From assembly GCA_030041545.1 (NCBI GenBank), contig JASHNQ010000037.1:1-56924 (forward strand): a stretch of 56,924 bases of DNA. The letters run 5' to 3'. Positions within the stretch are counted from its first letter, which is position 1, and each line of letters starts with the position of its first letter. The position numbers and the translations under genes are program-made. The DNA comes from a candidate division FCPU426 bacterium. Its GTDB lineage: Bacteria; Oederibacteriota; Muellerivitia; Muellerivitales; Muellerivitaceae. Below are positions 44,760-53,228 of the stretch, one piece after another. The notes under the pieces were generated by a model. It was not told where the DNA came from. It was given only the letters and a program-made list of their open reading frames with translations, and did no database searches.

Positions 44760-45596
44760 TTACTGTCGCCCGCTTCCCCTCAAGCGGGGATCGAGCAAAT
44801 CCCGAAGCCCTTCGCCCAACAGGTTATAACCCAATACCGTCAGGAAAATGGCCATGCCGGGGAAAGTGATAAGCCACCAGGCGTCGGTCAAATGATCCTT
44901 GCCTTCTTCTAACATGTTCCCCCAACTGGGCGTGGGCGGCTGGACGCCCAGGCCCAAAAAGCTCAGTGAGGATTCAACCAGGATGGCCCCCCCGATGCCC
45001 AGGGTGGCCACCACCAATACCGGTCCCAGGGCGTTCGGCAAAAGGTGCCTCAGGATGATACGGGAATCTTTCATCCCGATGACGCGGGCGGCCTGGATGA
45101 ATTCCCTCTCCTTGAGTGCCAGTACCTCGCCACGGACCAGCCGGGCCACGTCCGTCCAGGAAGTGACCCCAATGATGACCATGATGTTAATGATGCTGGG
45201 CCCCACGAAGGCGATCACCATGAGGATCAGGAAAAAGGTGGGGATGCAAAGCAGGATATCGACCAGGCGCATGAGGGCGCCATCCACCCAGCCACCGTAA
45301 TAGCCGGCGACGGAGCCGACGGTGGTTCCAATCAATATATAAATGGAAACAGCCACCAATCCCACGGAGAGGGAAACGCGGGAACCGTAAATGAGGCGGG
45401 AAAGAACGTCCCTCCCATATTGGTCCGTGCCCATCCAATGGTGGATCGAGGGGGGCAGGAGATTCTGGGTCAGGTTTTGCCGGATGGGGTCATAGGGCGC
45501 GATCCATTGGGCCGTAAGGGCGCATAAGACCAATAGCGTGATGATGACGCCGCCCCAGAACATCAGTGGATGGTGGGAAAAAAAACGCTTAATCAT
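44760..45596 (-). CDS. OppC/DppC-type ABC transporter permease
   Basis: This 278-aa inner-membrane permease has six TM helices, the N-terminal WIAPYDPIRQN/GTDQYGRDVLSR region typical of DppC, and the EAA loop (AARVIGMKDSRIILRHLLPNALGPVLV). It forms the channel with OppB-like permease and two ATPases that are not in this window. The start at 45596 follows GAGGA and overlaps the previous gene by 8 bases. Substrate is peptide or nickel-like, undefined. Confidence 0.9.
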   Translation of the reverse strand: MIKRFFSHHPLMFWGGVIITLLVLCALTAQWIAPYDPIRQNLTQNLLPPSIHHWMGTDQYGRDVLSRLIYGSRVSLSVGLVAVSIYILIGTTVGSVAGYYGGWVDGALMRLVDILLCIPTFFLILMVIAFVGPSIINIMVIIGVTSWTDVARLVRGEVLALKEREFIQAARVIGMKDSRIILRHLLPNALGPVLVVATLGIGGAILVESSLSFLGLGVQPPTPSWGNMLEEGKDHLTDAWWLITFPGMAIFLTVLGYNLLGEGLRDLLDPRLRGSGRQ

Positions 45597-46560
45597 AACG
45601 GATCCTCGGGTCCAACCAGGCATAGGCCAGATCCGCTAAAAGGTTCCCTAGGAGGGTCAGGAGGGCCGTGATCACCCCGATCCCCATCAACAGGGGGTAG
45701 TCGTGGGACAGGACCGATTCGAACCCCAACCGGCCCATGCCGGGCCAGGAAAAAATCGTCTCGATGATGAAGCTTCCACCGATGAGGTTGGGCAGTGACA
45801 GGCCCATCAAGGTGACGATGGGGATCAAGGCGTTCCGGAGGGCGTGCTTGAAGATGACCTGCGTTTCCGAAAGTCCCTTTGCCCGGGCCGTTCGGATGTA
45901 GTCCTGCCGGATGACTTCCAGCATGCTGGTGCGGGCATAACGGGATATAGAGGCCAACCCTCCGTAGGTGGTCACGATCAGCGGAAGGATCAGGTGGGAT
46001 ATCAAATCCAAAATCCGGTCGTTCCAAGGAAGGTATTCAGCCTCGGTGCTGGTCATCCCCGAAACCGGCAAAAGATTCAGCCAAACGCCGAAAAGCAGCA
46101 TCAACATGAGGGCAAACCAAAAACTCGGCATGGAAAAACCCACGAAGGAAAAAATGGAGATAAACCGGTCGTACCAACGGTTATGGTAATAGGCCGCCAT
46201 AACTCCCAAGGGAACCGCCACCAGGAACAAAAGAACCTCGGACAATCCCGAAAGCAGGAGCGTCGCCGGAAGCCTTTCGCCGATGACGGCGATGACGGGG
46301 CGGTTATCCCGGAAGGTATTGCCGAAATTCAAAAGGCAGATGCGTTTGAGCCAGTGCCAGTACTGCACCATCAGGGGGTCATCCAGGCCGTAGGATTGGC
46401 GAAGCTTCAAAATGTAGCTTGGGTCAATCTTGGAATTCATGCCGATATTGAGGGAAGCCGGGTCTCCTGGCGCCAGCTGCATGATCACGAAACTGATGAA
46501 GGATATCCCCAGGAGCAACGGGATCATCAACAGCAGGCGCCTTAGGAGGAACTTCCTCAT
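45589..46560 (-). CDS. OppB/DppB-type ABC transporter permease
   Basis: This 323-aa permease begins with a hydrophobic MRKFLLRRLLLMIPLLLGIS and has APGDPA, the EAA loop (RTARAKGLSETQVIFKHALRNALIPIV) and GSFIIETIFSWPGMGRLG, all typical of family 5 transporters. It pairs with the OppC-like protein. ATG at 46560 overlaps the stop of the SBP gene by 4 bases. Probably binds the SBP array products. Confidence 0.9.
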   Translation of the reverse strand: MRKFLLRRLLLMIPLLLGISFISFVIMQLAPGDPASLNIGMNSKIDPSYILKLRQSYGLDDPLMVQYWHWLKRICLLNFGNTFRDNRPVIAVIGERLPATLLLSGLSEVLLFLVAVPLGVMAAYYHNRWYDRFISIFSFVGFSMPSFWFALMLMLLFGVWLNLLPVSGMTSTEAEYLPWNDRILDLISHLILPLIVTTYGGLASISRYARTSMLEVIRQDYIRTARAKGLSETQVIFKHALRNALIPIVTLMGLSLPNLIGGSFIIETIFSWPGMGRLGFESVLSHDYPLLMGIGVITALLTLLGNLLADLAYAWLDPRIRYD

Positions 46561-48212
46561 GGCTGGACTTGGTATTTTTGTTGGGCCGCGGGCACGTACC
46601 AGTTTTGGGGATAGTTGAGGGAGGGGTCCACCAACTGGGGAACCTTGTAGCCCTTGAACCGCTTATGGACCGCCACCAGGTGGTTCGGGACGACCATGAA
46701 GGTGTAGGGCTGATCCTCATGCAGGATGGCTTGGATCTTCCAGTAAATCTTTTGCCGTTTCCCGATATCCAGGGTCTGTTGCCCCTCCACCAGTAAGCGG
46801 TCCATCTGCGGGTTCTTGTAGCTGACGAAGTTGAACTGGTGCTCGGCCGTTTGGCTTGAATGAAACAATTGGTAACAATCCGGGTCGGGGGTGATAGCCC
46901 ACCCCCCGAGAAAGGCGTCGAATTTCCGGGGGTTCACGTATTGGGACAGAAGGGTCGTCCATTCATAGAGTTGGATATTCATTTGGATTCCCAATAATTT
47001 AAGCTGTTGCTGGACGATAGTGGCGATCCTTTCGCCGCTGACATTTCCCTGGGCCAGGATCATCGTGAACCTGAAGGGTGTGTCCTTTCCGGCGATGACC
47101 TTGTGAAGGAGCCCATCCGGGCCCGGTTTCCAACCCGCTTCCTTGAGGAATTGTTTGGCCTTGTCCGGATCGTAAGGCCAAGGCTGGTCCTTGGGATCAT
47201 TGGCCCAGGAATGGATGGGATAGGGGCTGTCACAGACGGATCCTTGGCCGTAACTAACGTTCTGAATGATGGTCTGGCGGTCAATGGCCATCGTCAGGGC
47301 CTGGCGGACTTTCTTGTCCTGGAATAAGGGATTCTTAAAGTTCCAACCGATATAGCTGAACGACAATTCGTCGGTTTTATAAGCGTTGTAATAATCCTTG
47401 AACTTGGGTTTGTCGGTTTCTTTCACGTATTGTTCCGCCCGCATCCCGCCGTGGAGCCATGCCCCCATGGCGTCGATACCGCCGTTCAACAGTTCCAGGA
47501 ACTCGGTAGTCTGGTCGGGGATGATGCGCATGACGAATCTTTGGATATGGGGCTTCCCTCCCCAATAATCGGGATTAGCCTTCAGCACGATCTGCTGGGC
47601 CGTCTTCCACTCCACGAATTCATAGGGGCCGGTTCCGATCGGGTGCCGGTCGAAATCGGACTTGTTGATGTCCTGGCCCTTGAGCAAATGCTCCGGGAGG
47701 ATGCAGTTGAAATTCAGGGACAAGGCCGGCGCGAAGGGCTTTTTGTAGGTCACCCGGACGATATAAGGGTCGAGGATTTCAACGCTTTTGATCATCTGGT
47801 AAAACTCCCCTTCGGGGGTATTGACGGTCGGGTCGGAATAAACCTGATAGGTGAAAAGCACGTCATTGGCCGTGAGTTCGACCCCATCGTGGAATTTGAC
47901 GCCTTTGCGCAGGTAATAGGTGATGACCCGGCCGTCCTTGGAGACGGTCCATCTTTCCGCCAGGCAGGGTTGGAGGTTGAAGTTTTCGTCAAAGCGGGTT
48001 AGGCCGTCAAAAACCAGGTTGTCGATGTCCGCGCCTCCCGTTTCGTCCACCAGGGGTGGCATGAGGTGGCGGGCGTCGCCTCCAGAAGCCTCCACCAGCA
48101 TGTCCCCTTCCGCTACCGGGCCGTCCTGATTGTAGATTTTGGGGTCGATCTTCCCGCAGCCGGAAAGCAAAAGCGTCGCTATCGCCAAAACCGCCGGTAA
48201 TTTTCGAGACAT
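46557..48212 (-). CDS. Family 5 substrate-binding lipoprotein (SBP-1)
   Basis: This 551-aa periplasmic binding lipoprotein has a lipobox LLLSGC (Cys19) after a short signal peptide and the SBP_bac_5 fold (LAERWTVSKDGRVITYYLRKGVKFHDG, DRHPIGTGPYEF). It collects oligopeptide-like or other solutes for the OppB/C permeases. ATG at 48212 follows AAGGAG. It is the copy fused by overlap to the permease genes; two more intact copies follow upstream. Confidence 0.93.
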   Translation of the reverse strand: MSRKLPAVLAIATLLLSGCGKIDPKIYNQDGPVAEGDMLVEASGGDARHLMPPLVDETGGADIDNLVFDGLTRFDENFNLQPCLAERWTVSKDGRVITYYLRKGVKFHDGVELTANDVLFTYQVYSDPTVNTPEGEFYQMIKSVEILDPYIVRVTYKKPFAPALSLNFNCILPEHLLKGQDINKSDFDRHPIGTGPYEFVEWKTAQQIVLKANPDYWGGKPHIQRFVMRIIPDQTTEFLELLNGGIDAMGAWLHGGMRAEQYVKETDKPKFKDYYNAYKTDELSFSYIGWNFKNPLFQDKKVRQALTMAIDRQTIIQNVSYGQGSVCDSPYPIHSWANDPKDQPWPYDPDKAKQFLKEAGWKPGPDGLLHKVIAGKDTPFRFTMILAQGNVSGERIATIVQQQLKLLGIQMNIQLYEWTTLLSQYVNPRKFDAFLGGWAITPDPDCYQLFHSSQTAEHQFNFVSYKNPQMDRLLVEGQQTLDIGKRQKIYWKIQAILHEDQPYTFMVVPNHLVAVHKRFKGYKVPQLVDPSLNYPQNWYVPAAQQKYQVQP

Positions 48213-48235
48213 GAAAAAAACTCCTTAAATTGGGC

Positions 48236-49864
48236 TCATTCCGAAGCTTTGACGGAATATTTTTGCTGGTCCGCCGGCACGTACCATTGTTCCGGATGCA
48301 GGATGACCCCGTTCGGATTCATTTGATAACCCTTGAACCTTTTGTGGAAGGCGAGGAAATTGTTGGGGATATAGAGGAAGGTAAATGGCTGGTCATCGTT
48401 GAGGATGGAATGAAATTTCCAATAGATCTTCTGGCGTTTCTTCATATCGAAGGTTTCGCGTCCCTCTTCCAGAAGCCGGTCGGCTTGCGGGTTGCTGTAG
48501 CTGACGCGATTTTCTTGGTACTCGCCCATTTGGCTGGAATGGAACATCTGGTAGTTGTCCGAAGGGTCAGGGTCCATAAAACTCCGCCCCATATAGGCAT
48601 CGAACTTCCGGAGTTCCAAATATTGGGACATAAGGGTGCCCCATTCGTATCTCTGCAGGTCCATCTGGATGCCCAGTTGCTTCAACTCCTGTTGCATGAT
48701 CGTTCCCACCCTTTCGGCGCTGACCCATGAATGGCTGATCACAATGGTGAATTTGAACGGCGTATCCTTGCCGGCAATGGTCTTATGCAGGATTCCGTCC
48801 GGGCCCAGCTCCCAACCCGCTTCTTTCAGGTATTCCTTCGCTTTTGCCGGATCGTAGGGCCAGGGCTTGACGCCCGGGTTCACCGCCCAGGTATGGAGGG
48901 GACCCGTGGAAATAGTCCCCTGTCCGTAAAGGACGTTTTGGATGATGGTTTGGCGGTCAATGGCCATGGTCATGGCCTGCCGGACCTTTTTGTCCTTGAA
49001 TATCGGGTTCTTCGGATTCCAAGCAATATAAGTAAAATCCAAACCAGTGATTTTATAGAGGTTGTAATAATCCTTGAACTGGGGGGTATTCGTTCCTTTT
49101 ACATACTGTTCCGGACTCAACCAACCCCAGTCGGCCCCCCCTTTCAGGATATCAAGGAAAATGGTTGCTTGGTCGGGAATGATTTTCATGACGATCTTTT
49201 GGATATGGGGCTTGCCTTCCCAATAATCGGGATAGGCTTCCAAAACGATCTGCTGGGCGCTCTTCCATTCCACGAACTTGTAGGGGCCGGTGCCGACGGG
49301 ATGGCGGTCGAAGTCCGACTTGTTGATGTCCTGGCCTTCCAATAAATGTTTGGGAAGGATGCAATCAAATGTCTGGCCCAGGGCCGGAGGATAGGGTTTT
49401 TTATAGTTGACCCGGACCGTATAGGGGTCCAGGATTTCGACATTCTTGATTTCCTCGTAGTAGGACCCCCGGGGGCCGTTCACCTTCGGGTCGGAATAAA
49501 CCTGGTAAGTGAAAAGCACATCCGCCGCCGTGAACTCCACCCCGTCCTGGAAACGCACGCCCTTACGCAGGTAATAAGTGATGACCCTGCCGTCCTTGGA
49601 AACGGTCCACTTTTCCGCGAGGCAGGGTACGGGATCGTAATTTTCATTAAGACGGGTCAGCCCGTTGAACACCAGACCATCAATGCCTCCGCTGGCCGCA
49701 ATCAGGGGCGGCATTAAATGGGCTGGTTCCGCGCTGAGGGCCTCCACCAAGGTGTCCCCGTCCGCCACCGGGCCATCCTGGGAATAGATTTTAGGGTCGA
49801 TCTTCCCGCAGCCGGAAAGCAAAAGCGCCGCTATCGCCAAAACCGCTAATAATTTTTGGCACAT
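48236..49864 (-). CDS. Family 5 substrate-binding lipoprotein (SBP-2)
   Basis: This 542-aa lipoprotein is a paralogue of SBP-1, with the same lipobox (ALLLSGC), IDPKIYSQDG, LAEKWTVSKDGRVITYY and SDFDRHPVGTGPYKF. It starts at 49864 with AAGGAG and its C-terminus ends WYVPADQQKYSVK. Divergence is concentrated in ligand-pocket loops, so it may bind a different solute. It is 23 bp upstream of SBP-1. Confidence 0.93.
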   Translation of the reverse strand: MCQKLLAVLAIAALLLSGCGKIDPKIYSQDGPVADGDTLVEALSAEPAHLMPPLIAASGGIDGLVFNGLTRLNENYDPVPCLAEKWTVSKDGRVITYYLRKGVRFQDGVEFTAADVLFTYQVYSDPKVNGPRGSYYEEIKNVEILDPYTVRVNYKKPYPPALGQTFDCILPKHLLEGQDINKSDFDRHPVGTGPYKFVEWKSAQQIVLEAYPDYWEGKPHIQKIVMKIIPDQATIFLDILKGGADWGWLSPEQYVKGTNTPQFKDYYNLYKITGLDFTYIAWNPKNPIFKDKKVRQAMTMAIDRQTIIQNVLYGQGTISTGPLHTWAVNPGVKPWPYDPAKAKEYLKEAGWELGPDGILHKTIAGKDTPFKFTIVISHSWVSAERVGTIMQQELKQLGIQMDLQRYEWGTLMSQYLELRKFDAYMGRSFMDPDPSDNYQMFHSSQMGEYQENRVSYSNPQADRLLEEGRETFDMKKRQKIYWKFHSILNDDQPFTFLYIPNNFLAFHKRFKGYQMNPNGVILHPEQWYVPADQQKYSVKASE

Positions 49865-49887
49865 ATAAAAGACTCCTTAAAGGGGGT

Positions 49888-50260
49888 TCATTCCGAAGAT
49901 TTGACGGAATATTTTTGCTGGTCCACCGGCACGTACCATTGTTCCGAGTGCATCAGCACCCCGTTGGGGTTCATTTGATAGCCCTTGAACCTTTTGTGGA
50001 CGACCACGAAATGGTAGGGGGATAAATAGGAAGGTAAAGGGCTGGTCTTCGTTGAGGATGGAATGAATTTTTCAATAGATCTTTTGGAGTTTCTTCATAT
50101 CGAAAGTTTCGCGCCCTGCCTCCAGAAGCCGGTCGACTTGCGGGTTGCTGTAGCTGAGGTGATTGTTTTGGTGCTGGCCCATCTGGCTGGAATGAAAAAG
50201 CTGGAATATGTCCCCCGGAATCGAGTCATAATCCCACTCTCCGATATAGGCATCGAACTT
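49888..50260 (-). pseudogene. Decayed SBP C-terminal fragment (fourth copy)
   Basis: On the minus strand the segment is homologous to the last about 120 codons of SBP-2, beginning at a TGA at 49888-49890 and reading WYVPVDQQKYSVK before it. Small insertions and deletions break the frame, and similarity ends near 50260 (ATATAGGCATCGAACTT). The N-terminal part is missing. It marks a former fourth binding-protein gene. Confidence 0.75.
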
Positions 50261-50296
50261 ATGGTCTATTTTTCAAAACCCGTCGTACTGATTCCC

Positions 50297-50494
50297 TTAC
50301 CTTTTCGCCGCAAGTTTTTCCAAACGGGCCTTTTCAACACGCACCATCAAGTCCGCGCATTCCCTCTCGGCTTTTTTGTGAAAACCGTCCCATCCCAATT
50401 TTTCAATTTCCTTGGAAAGTTTGAGTTTAACGGTTCTTATTTCCCGGACGGTTTCCGGTACTCTTAGAAGTGATTTATATTGGTTTTTCGTCAT
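50297..50494 (-). CDS. Small helical protein next to a PIN gene
   Basis: This 65-aa protein (TVREIRTVKLKLSKEIEKL, then KKAERECADLMVRVE) is charged and helical, without TM segments, not recognised. It starts at 50494, overlapping the end of the PIN gene by 20 bases in the order toxin then small gene. It could be an antitoxin or partner; this is inferred from position only. Confidence 0.5.
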   Translation of the reverse strand: MTKNQYKSLLRVPETVREIRTVKLKLSKEIEKLGWDGFHKKAERECADLMVRVEKARLEKLAAKR

Positions 50495-50963
50495 GGCCCA
50501 AAACCTCCAACGGCGTCACTAGTTCGATGAGAGAATTATAACCGTTTGCGAAGTTAATTTCTATGATCCGTTTCCAACGGCTCAAATTGGCTAAGTCTTG
50601 AAAATTCCAGCTTACCAAAGCGTCCATTTCGTGAACCGTAGAATAAGCAACATGCAAAGCGTCTGTCTCTTTTCTTTTGGGCAACGCTTTCTTCTTGAGG
50701 TACTCATCCGCCAAGGCTTTGATTTCCCCGTTGTAATCAAGTTTTTGCGGCGCGATTTCCTCCAACAGTTTCATCATCTTGGGGCCTCTATCGGTTGGAG
50801 TTGCTTGTATCTCCTTAGCCACTGCTTCCGAGTAAAAAACATCCTATAGCCCCAACCGAACCAACCTAAAAAATTCCAACGTATCCGCCGTGCGTTGGGG
50901 CGAATGAACTTCGAACGAATAATTCCAAACCGTTGTATCCAAGTAAATTTTCAATTTTTTCAT
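50475..50963 (-). pseudogene. PIN-domain protein interrupted by an in-frame TAG
   Basis: Read from ATG 50963, the frame starts MKKLKIYLDTTVWNYSF (the PIN domain Asp) and stops at TAG (50846-50844) after LVRLGL. The very next codons continue in the same frame, DVFYSEAVAKEIQ, through KRKETDALHVAYSTVHEMDALVSWNFQDLA to a normal stop at 50475. Relatives have a Tyr-containing G-x-Y near that position, so TAT/TAC to TAG is the likely change. It would be a nonsense mutation in an endoribonuclease toxin-like gene, or a recoded/read-through codon. Confidence 0.7.
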
Positions 50964-51003
50964 GGCCCAACCATACCACAAAGACAAAACCCGGGAAACA
51001 CTG

Positions 51004-51231
51004 TTATTCCTTTCCCGGTGTGAAGGACACTTCCAGGCCAAGGCTTTTCAGGAGGCGGGTCAGCCTTAAAAACTTCCAATGCTCCGTTTGGTCGTGAACC
51101 ATCACCCGCAAGGCCTCCTCGCTCGTGCCGCAGCGGTCGGACACCATGGGGAAACTGCCGTTGGCTTCGATCACGTCCACCAGGACATATTGCAAGTTCA
51201 TGGAGTCGTCACCCTCTAGCGCCGCCGTCAA
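51004..51231 (-). CDS. HigA-like addiction-module antitoxin remnant
   Basis: This 75-aa frame starts with TTG at 51231 and contains LTAALEGDD, VLVDVIEANG and LKSLGLEVSF, resembling COG3636-type (XRE-like) antidote proteins where a helix-turn-helix spans the middle. The frame stays open upstream with AAEF and KRFAPPDKGF-type residues but has no ATG or GTG, so the N-terminus seems lost. No cognate HigB/RelE-like toxin is visible. Its status is uncertain. Confidence 0.4.
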   Translation of the reverse strand: MTAALEGDDSMNLQYVLVDVIEANGSFPMVSDRCGTSEEALRVMVHDQTEHWKFLRLTRLLKSLGLEVSFTPGKE

Positions 51232-51396
51232 GAATTCCGCCGCGTAAGGGTTATTGGGGAGAGGGTAAAAACCTTTATCGGGGGGCGCAAACCGTTTACG
51301 GGGGGAATAAAGAGACGGAAATATATTTTCGTAATATCCTGGATTACTTTGAATAAGGGGAAATTCTCGTCGTGGACAACCCCTCCACCTGCCTTC

Positions 51397-53046
51397 TCAG
51401 GGTTTGACAGAATATTTTTGCTGGGCCGCCGGCACGTACCATTGTTCCGGATGTATAAAGACCCCGTTGGGATTCACTCGATAACCCTTGAACCTTTTGT
51501 GAATGGCAATCAAACGGTCCCAGGTATAAAGAAAGGTAAAGGGCTGATCCTCTTGGAGGATGGAATGTAATTTCCGATAAATCTTTTTGCGTTTAGCCAA
51601 ATCCAAGGTTTCGCGGCCTTCTTCCAAGAGCCGGTTGGCTTGAGGATTGCTGTAACTGCAGGTATTGGATTGGTTTTCGCCCGTCTGGCTGGAATGAAAA
51701 AGGATGTAGTTGTCAGACGGGTCCGGATCTTCAATCCACCCCCAGAAGAAGGCATCGAACTTCCGGGGTTCCAAAAATTGGGAATAAAGGATGGCCCATT
51801 CATAACTCTGCAGGTCCACCTGGATGCCTACTTGCTTCAACTGTTGTTGAACGATCGTAGCCGTCCTTTCGTTTTCGATCCATTCCTGGTCAATCAAAAG
51901 GGTGAATTTGAAGGGCCTATCCTTGCCGGCGATGGTCTTATGGAGAATCCCGTCCGGGCCCGGCAGCCAGCCAGCCTCTTTCAAGTACTCTTTCGCTTTT
52001 GCCGGATCGTAAGGCCAGGGCTTGACGTCCGGATTGACCGCCCAGGTATGGAATGGACCCGCGCTAACTTCCCCCTGTCCGAAAAGGACGTTTTGGACGA
52101 TGGTTTGCCGGTCGATGGCCATTGTCAGGGCCTGCCGGACCTTCTTGTCTTGGAACAAAGGGTTTTTCAGGTTCCAACCAATATAGGAAAAACCAAAGGA
52201 GTTCGTTTTATAAAGATTGTAAAAATCCTTGATCTTGGGGTTTTCCGTGTCTTTGACGTATTGCTCCGTTGTCATCGATCCCCCATTAAACCAGGGCCCA
52301 AGGGCGTCGATTCCCCCATTCAGGAGCTCAAGGAATTCCGTGGTTTGGTCGGGAATGATTTTCATGACGATTTCTTGGACATGAGGCTTGCCGGCCCAGT
52401 AATCGGGGTTGGCTTCTAAAACGATCTGCTGGCCTGTTTTCCATTCCTTGAACTTATAGGGGCCGGTGCCGACCAGATGACGGTCGAAGTCCGACTTGTT
52501 GATGTCCTGGCCTTCCAATAAATGTTTGGGGAGGATCATATCGAAGGTCTCGCCCAGGGCCGGAGGATAGGGTTTTTTAAAGTTAACCCGGACCGTATAC
52601 GGGTCCAGCGCTTCGACGTTTTTGATTTCCTCGTAATAAGTTGCCTTGGTGCTATTCACCTTCGGGTCGGCATTAACCTGGTAGGTGAAAAGCACGTCCG
52701 CCGCCGTGAATTCCACCCCGTCATGGAAGCGAACGCCCTTGCGCAGGTAATAGGTGATGACCTTGCCGTCCTTGGAAATGGTCCATCTTTCCGCGAGATC
52801 GGGTATGGGATTAAAATTTTCATCATAACGGGCAAGCCCGTCGAACACCAAATAATCAAGGCCAAAGTCGGTTACAGTAACTGCCAGGGGCGGCATTAAA
52901 TGTTTGGGCTCACCTTGACTGCCTTCCACCAGCATGTCCCCGTCCGCCACCGGACCGTCTTGGGAATAGATTTTGGGGTCGATATGGGAACAGCCTGAAA
53001 GGCTCAGCCAAACTAAGGCAAACAGGCATAGGGGTTTGCGGATCAT
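51397..53046 (-). CDS. Family 5 substrate-binding lipoprotein (SBP-3)
   Basis: This 549-aa lipoprotein has the lipobox LSLSGC, IDPKIYSQDGPVADGD, TVSKDG-like WTISKDGKVITYY and SDFDRHLVGTGPYKF. It is the third intact copy and the most distant from the permeases, separated by the PIN/antitoxin segment. ATG at 53046 is chosen because GGGAG precedes it; an earlier in-frame start lacks one. It probably shares the OppB/C permease with SBP-1 and SBP-2. Confidence 0.92.
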   Translation of the reverse strand: MIRKPLCLFALVWLSLSGCSHIDPKIYSQDGPVADGDMLVEGSQGEPKHLMPPLAVTVTDFGLDYLVFDGLARYDENFNPIPDLAERWTISKDGKVITYYLRKGVRFHDGVEFTAADVLFTYQVNADPKVNSTKATYYEEIKNVEALDPYTVRVNFKKPYPPALGETFDMILPKHLLEGQDINKSDFDRHLVGTGPYKFKEWKTGQQIVLEANPDYWAGKPHVQEIVMKIIPDQTTEFLELLNGGIDALGPWFNGGSMTTEQYVKDTENPKIKDFYNLYKTNSFGFSYIGWNLKNPLFQDKKVRQALTMAIDRQTIVQNVLFGQGEVSAGPFHTWAVNPDVKPWPYDPAKAKEYLKEAGWLPGPDGILHKTIAGKDRPFKFTLLIDQEWIENERTATIVQQQLKQVGIQVDLQSYEWAILYSQFLEPRKFDAFFWGWIEDPDPSDNYILFHSSQTGENQSNTCSYSNPQANRLLEEGRETLDLAKRKKIYRKLHSILQEDQPFTFLYTWDRLIAIHKRFKGYRVNPNGVFIHPEQWYVPAAQQKYSVKP

Positions 53047-53086
53047 AGCGGCTCCCAAGCAATGGCGATTTGGAAGTTATCTTAGA

Positions 53087-53155
53087 TTATGCCCCGTGGC
53101 ATTTCTTATATTTTTTTCCGCTGCCGCACCAGCAGGGGTCGTTGCGGCCGATCTT
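53087..53155 (-). pseudogene. Duplicated SecA C-terminal SEC-C tail
   Basis: Just downstream of secA, minus-strand codons read [20 protein letters not shown] before a stop at 53087, the same as the secA end. About 65 bp are duplicated with a few changes. The copy is in a different frame from secA and has no clear start or ribosome site, so it is probably a tandem-duplication remnant. Confidence 0.6.
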
Positions 53156-53228
53156 GCGCCATTCCCTTGAAATGGTGCCCCTTAACCTCGTGCCTCGCCT
53201 TGTGGGCTCGGCACAAGGTCGATCGGGT

